Below, in pieces: positions 14,403-16,767 of a DNA stretch of 16,767 nucleotides. The stretch's first letter is position 1. Each line of letters begins with the position of its first letter. A program made the position numbers and the translations under genes. Below the pieces are notes generated by a model that made no database searches, had not been told where the DNA came from, and saw nothing but the letters and a program-made list of their open reading frames with translations. The DNA lies in contig WAOY01000134.1 in the NCBI GenBank assembly GCA_015520985.1, forward strand, positions 1 to 16,767, written 5' to 3'. Source of the DNA: DHVE2 group archaeon (GTDB lineage Archaea; Thermoplasmatota; Thermoplasmata; Thermoplasmatales; Aciduliprofundaceae).

Positions 14403-15929
14403 ATGGCAAGCATAGTGAATTACGCCTCCGCGTGGGTTACGATATCCATATTCATAGCGTTGTTCACTTACATCGCTTACCGCAACGGTATTAAAAACAA
14501 GATCACGCTCATCTTCGGTGAGATAGCCCTCGGCTCCGCGTTGATGTCCCTCCCATACGTGATAACCTACGCTTCCGGCGTGGATCCCCTGGTGGACTGC
14601 TACACCTTCAGGATGATAATCCTCGGGATACTTATGGCGGCCACCGGTATGTACCACCTGGTGGTGGTTTTCCCCAGGAAACTTCAGCTTTACTACTCCC
14701 TCCCTTCGGTTTACATACTCTCCTACTTCATGGCCATATCCAATCTGGCGACTCCGAGCATAGTGGCCTGCGGGCCCACGGGGGGAGTGCGTGGGGTTCT
14801 GTGGCCCATGTACCTGATCTGGGCCGCCGCCATACTCCTGATCTCGGTGGGCGTGATCCACTACTCAATGGTCACCGCCCCCACCAGGGTGCAGAAGATA
14901 CAGTCCACCTACATCGCAACGGGGATGTGGATAACCCTTCTCTGGGCCGGCGCTGGACAGCTTCTGCCAACTTTCATCCCGGGGATGGAGTACTTCAGCG
15001 CAATATCCGCGTTGCCCATAGCGGGCATATTCCTGACGATAGCGATAGTGAAGTACAAGATGTTCTCCTACGAGGTGGCCAAGGAGAAGTTCATACCCGA
15101 GGAGAAGATAGAGGTGGAGGACGGGCTCATAAACGCCGTCATAAACGAGCACGCTGCGTTCCTGGCATTCCGCAGGCTATCCGCGAAAATGCCAGGTCTC
15201 ATTATCACGATCAAGCCCCCGAACGTTATACGGGAGAGGTACAAGCTGGAGAAGAGCCCAATAATCTGGCTTACCTACTTCCCAGGGAAATCCGAGGAGG
15301 GCATATCCCCCGACAAGCTGGCCTTCGAAGTCATGTACAACGTGATAAACTTCGTGAACAAGGGTGGAAAGCTGATCCTGATCCACGGCGCCGAATTTCT
15401 GGTGGAGCAGTACGGCCGCGAGTACTTCCTCGATTTCCTCCACGAGGTCAACCGCCTGGCGGATGGCCTGACCATAATCGTGGCGCTAAACACCGATAAG
15501 GAATTGATGGAGGGAATTGCGGACAACTTCGTGGAGGTTCCGATACCCATACCGGATCCCAGGGTGAGGCAGGTCACGAAGGAGGAGATGCAGGGCAGGG
15601 AGAACATGATAATAATCACGGCCAAGACGCAGGAGCAGATCAAGAGGATATACGGGGAGAACAACCATGTCATAGAGTTGACGAAGTCCTTCACCCCAGA
15701 TCGGCTGGTCTTCGAGGGCATGGACAAGATAATCAAAATAGGGGATCGCGACGTCTTCTTTGAGAGCTTCGACTTCGTTCTCTCTTCCACGGAGCCTAAG
15801 AAGGTGATGCAGTTTCTCAAGGACATAATTGACGTCTCCCTGAGGTCGGGGAACAACGTGTACGTTATGCGCACCCCGCGCCTTGACGACTTCCCGGCGA
15901 TAAAGTCCCTGCTGGAGGACCTGTACTAA
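14403..15929 (+). CDS. Seven-span membrane protein with two DUF835-like domains
   Basis: 508 residues. Seven hydrophobic segments lie at about 7-27, 37-57, 69-90, 98-118, 132-155, 171-190 and 198-219, like the 7TM sensor modules attached to archaeal histidine kinases. No kinase follows. Residues 253-375 are a DUF835 domain (SPIIWLTYFPG, KLILIHGAEFLVEQYG). Residues 400-508 look like a second, degenerate copy: AKTQEQIKRIYGENNHVIELT and DVFFESFDFVLSSTEPKKV line up with TRMNPGRFEQLYG..YWLT and IIYLDGLDFLMSKNSPESV of the AAA+ protein at 10669-12126. Upstream ATGs at 14389 and 14393 are out of frame. It is likely a membrane sensor with cytoplasmic DUF835 output; ligand and partner are unknown. Confidence 0.85.
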   Translation: MASIVNYASAWVTISIFIALFTYIAYRNGIKNKITLIFGEIALGSALMSLPYVITYASGVDPLVDCYTFRMIILGILMAATGMYHLVVVFPRKLQLYYSLPSVYILSYFMAISNLATPSIVACGPTGGVRGVLWPMYLIWAAAILLISVGVIHYSMVTAPTRVQKIQSTYIATGMWITLLWAGAGQLLPTFIPGMEYFSAISALPIAGIFLTIAIVKYKMFSYEVAKEKFIPEEKIEVEDGLINAVINEHAAFLAFRRLSAKMPGLIITIKPPNVIRERYKLEKSPIIWLTYFPGKSEEGISPDKLAFEVMYNVINFVNKGGKLILIHGAEFLVEQYGREYFLDFLHEVNRLADGLTIIVALNTDKELMEGIADNFVEVPIPIPDPRVRQVTKEEMQGRENMIIITAKTQEQIKRIYGENNHVIELTKSFTPDRLVFEGMDKIIKIGDRDVFFESFDFVLSSTEPKKVMQFLKDIIDVSLRSGNNVYVMRTPRLDDFPAIKSLLEDLY

Positions 15930-15947
15930 CTCCTCTTTTTTTAGGAG
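15930..15947 (+). terminator. T7 tract in a small inverted repeat; terminator and possible TATA box
   Basis: CTCCT (15930-15934) and AGGAG (15943-15947) flank CTTTTTTT. The T7 run directly after the 7TM-DUF835 stop should terminate that transcript. Its centre also lies about 25 bases before the GTG at 15963, so CTTTTTTTA may double as that gene's TATA element. Confidence 0.45.
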
Positions 15948-15962
15948 ACCTGGAGCGGCTGG

Positions 15963-16193
15963 GTGAACATAACGGTGTACGATGAAAATGGAAATCCCCT
16001 GCCCGACGTTAAGGTCATTTTGGACGGCTGCGGCATCGCGGAGGCGGGGATGACCGACGAGAGAGGCACTGTGGCGTTCCACGTTCAGGGCGTGACCCTG
16101 TCCAGCGGCGTGCAGGAGGACGAGATCCAGGTGAAGATGCAGTACGGCGGGGAAACTAAGACGGATGTGATTACAGTGATAAGAGTTTCCTAG
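15963..16193 (+). CDS. Small orphan beta-sandwich protein (carboxypeptidase-regulatory/Ig-like)
   Basis: 76 residues starting at GTG. The pattern VYDENGNPLPDVKVILDG..(5-22), followed by TDERGTVAFHV (31-41) and a final strand pair, is that of carboxypeptidase regulatory-like or transthyretin-like beta-sandwich domains: a GxPLxxVxVxL stretch followed by TDExGxxxF. Such domains are normally parts of surface proteins, but here it stands alone with no signal peptide or membrane anchor. Upstream codons in this frame are open only to a TAG at 15942, so it is not a fusion to the 7TM-DUF835 protein. GGAG (15944-15947) is rather far for a ribosome-binding site; a leaderless start from the T tract is possible. 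Function not recognised. Confidence 0.65.
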   Translation: MNITVYDENGNPLPDVKVILDGCGIAEAGMTDERGTVAFHVQGVTLSSGVQEDEIQVKMQYGGETKTDVITVIRVS

Positions 16194-16224
16194 CGCATCC
16201 CCCCTTCGCACACATTTCAGAAAA

Positions 16225-16236
16225 CTTTTTTTATAG
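16225..16236 (+). promoter_or_regulatory. TATA box of the tRNA-Thr/DUF47 unit
   Basis: CTTTTTTTATAG is centred about 27 bases before the first base of tRNA-Thr. No other promoter separates the tRNA from the following protein gene. Confidence 0.55.
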
Positions 16237-16257
16237 GAAGTTAATTCACCGGTGCAA

Positions 16258-16330
16258 GCCACCGTAGCTCAGCCGGTGGAGCGCCACCTTGGTAAGGTGG
16301 AGGTCGCGGGTTCGATTCCCGCCGGTGGCT
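16258..16330 (+). tRNA. tRNA-Thr (anticodon GGU)
   Basis: A 73-base cloverleaf. Acceptor GCCACCG (16258-16264) pairs with CGGTGGC (16323-16329); discriminator T at 16330. The anticodon stem CCACC/GGTGG encloses TTGGTAA, giving anticodon GGT at 16291-16293. The T arm is GCGGG-TTCGATT-CCCGC. CCA is not encoded and there is no intron. Only CTG separates it from the next ATG. Confidence 0.96.
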
Positions 16331-16333
16331 CTG

Positions 16334-16767
16334 ATGTTCAAATCCAAGAGGGAAAAGCAGGCAATTGAGAACTACAAGAAGCATGCGACAATTGCCCTTG
16401 AATGTATGGACCTTTTTTCCAAGGAAGTAGACGCGCTTCTCAACTCTGACTGGGATATGATAAAGAAGATAGAGGGGATCATCTACGAGAAGGAGAAGGA
16501 GGGGGACGAGCTGAGGAGGAAGAACGAACTCCTCTTCTCCGAGGGCTTGCTCTTTCCAGAGGATAGGGCTATCTTCATAAACCTCTCCGAGCAGATTGAC
16601 AAGGTCATAGACAAGATACAGCAGGTGAGCAGGATAATCTCCCTGAGGAAGCCCTCCCAGGACGCGATAGAGTTCCTGAAGAACAGCAATATCAAGGAGT
16701 ACCTCGAGATCACCCGCAAGAGTGTGGAGACGCTCAGCGAATCGGCGCTGGAACTCCTGAAGGGGGA
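16334..16767 (+). CDS. PhoU-like DUF47 protein, N-terminal part (runs off the right edge)
   Basis: 144 complete codons are visible with no stop. The sequence is all-helical and charged, with MFKSKREKQAIENYKKHATIALECMDLF at the start (given here only to Leu/Phe 28 in outline) and heptad-like helices through LSEQIDKVIDKIQQVSRII. This pattern, with the E/D-rich helix KEKEGDELRRK (53-63), fits the DUF47/PhoU-like family of metal-binding helical bundles usually paired with Pit-type phosphate transporters; whether such a transporter follows cannot be seen. The ATG lies three bases beyond tRNA-Thr and has no separate promoter or ribosome-binding site, so the mRNA is probably made from the tRNA promoter and freed by tRNA 3' processing. 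Confidence 0.75.
   Translation, partial: MFKSKREKQAIENYKKHATIALECMDLFSKEVDALLNSDWDMIKKIEGIIYEKEKEGDELRRKNELLFSEGLLFPEDRAIFINLSEQIDKVIDKIQQVSRIISLRKPSQDAIEFLKNSNIKEYLEITRKSVETLSESALELLKG

Noticed and set aside
15486..16262. Minus-strand frame of 258 codons across the 7TM-DUF835 end and the 76-residue gene
   Set aside because: No motif, no promoter in a fitting place, and it would run into the tRNA-Thr gene; composition is that of a shadow frame.
1..16767. CRISPR array, IS element or integrase
   Set aside because: No regularly spaced repeats, terminal inverted repeats or transposase/integrase motifs were seen on either strand.

Overview
The window reads as chromosomal DNA of a thermophilic or heterotrophic euryarchaeon, most likely a Thermoplasmatota (Aciduliprofundum/DHVE2-like) relative. 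The evidence is archaeal TATA-like boxes about 25-29 bases upstream of starts with little or no leader, tRNAs without an encoded CCA, an archaeal-type PheS, a four-subunit ferredoxin-dependent 2-oxoacid oxidoreductase, and two DUF835 proteins, a family almost confined to archaea. The lineage is inferred from gene content, not from a search. No gap without a gene exceeds 300 bases. I see no IS element, CRISPR array, integrase or rRNA.

Layout. 1-3087 (minus) is the N-terminal 1029 residues of a large membrane-anchored surface protein: a cytoplasmic helix-hairpin-helix and zinc ribbon, one membrane span, and an outer part ending in Asp-box (sialidase-like propeller) repeats; it runs off the left edge. 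3218-5964 (plus) is the tightly overlapping korDABC operon. tRNA-Asp(GUC) follows at 5992. 6224-7713 (minus) is a two-gene A+T-richer unit: an ATP-binding-type universal stress protein translationally coupled to an ACR3/BASS-type transporter. 7831-9129 (plus) is a CPA1-like cation/proton antiporter with altered ion-site residues, and 9161-10612 is pheS.

The right third is the unusual part. 10669-12126 encodes a AAA+ ATPase whose core closely resembles bacterial DnaA domain III, but with a shortened initiator-specific region, no DnaA domain IV, and a C-terminal DUF835 domain. Two bases from its stop, on the other strand, lies the end of a 721-residue membrane protein with five zinc ribbons, a helix-hairpin-helix domain and C-terminal TPRs (12129-14294). 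Divergent from that is a protein with seven membrane spans and two DUF835-like units, the second degenerate (14403-15929). A 76-residue beta-sandwich-like orphan, tRNA-Thr(GGU), and the start of a PhoU-like (DUF47) gene only three bases after the tRNA close the window.

How it may work together. The kor operon supplies reduced ferredoxin and acyl-CoA from 2-oxoacids. The stress protein, transporter and antiporter form an ion or stress-homeostasis neighbourhood around a shared divergent promoter region. The AAA+-DUF835, 7TM-DUF835 and zinc-ribbon/TPR membrane proteins, with the surface protein sharing the helix-hairpin-helix plus zinc ribbon plus membrane design, look like parts of an undescribed archaeal signalling or membrane-scaffold system. 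That last statement is inference from domain sharing and adjacency.
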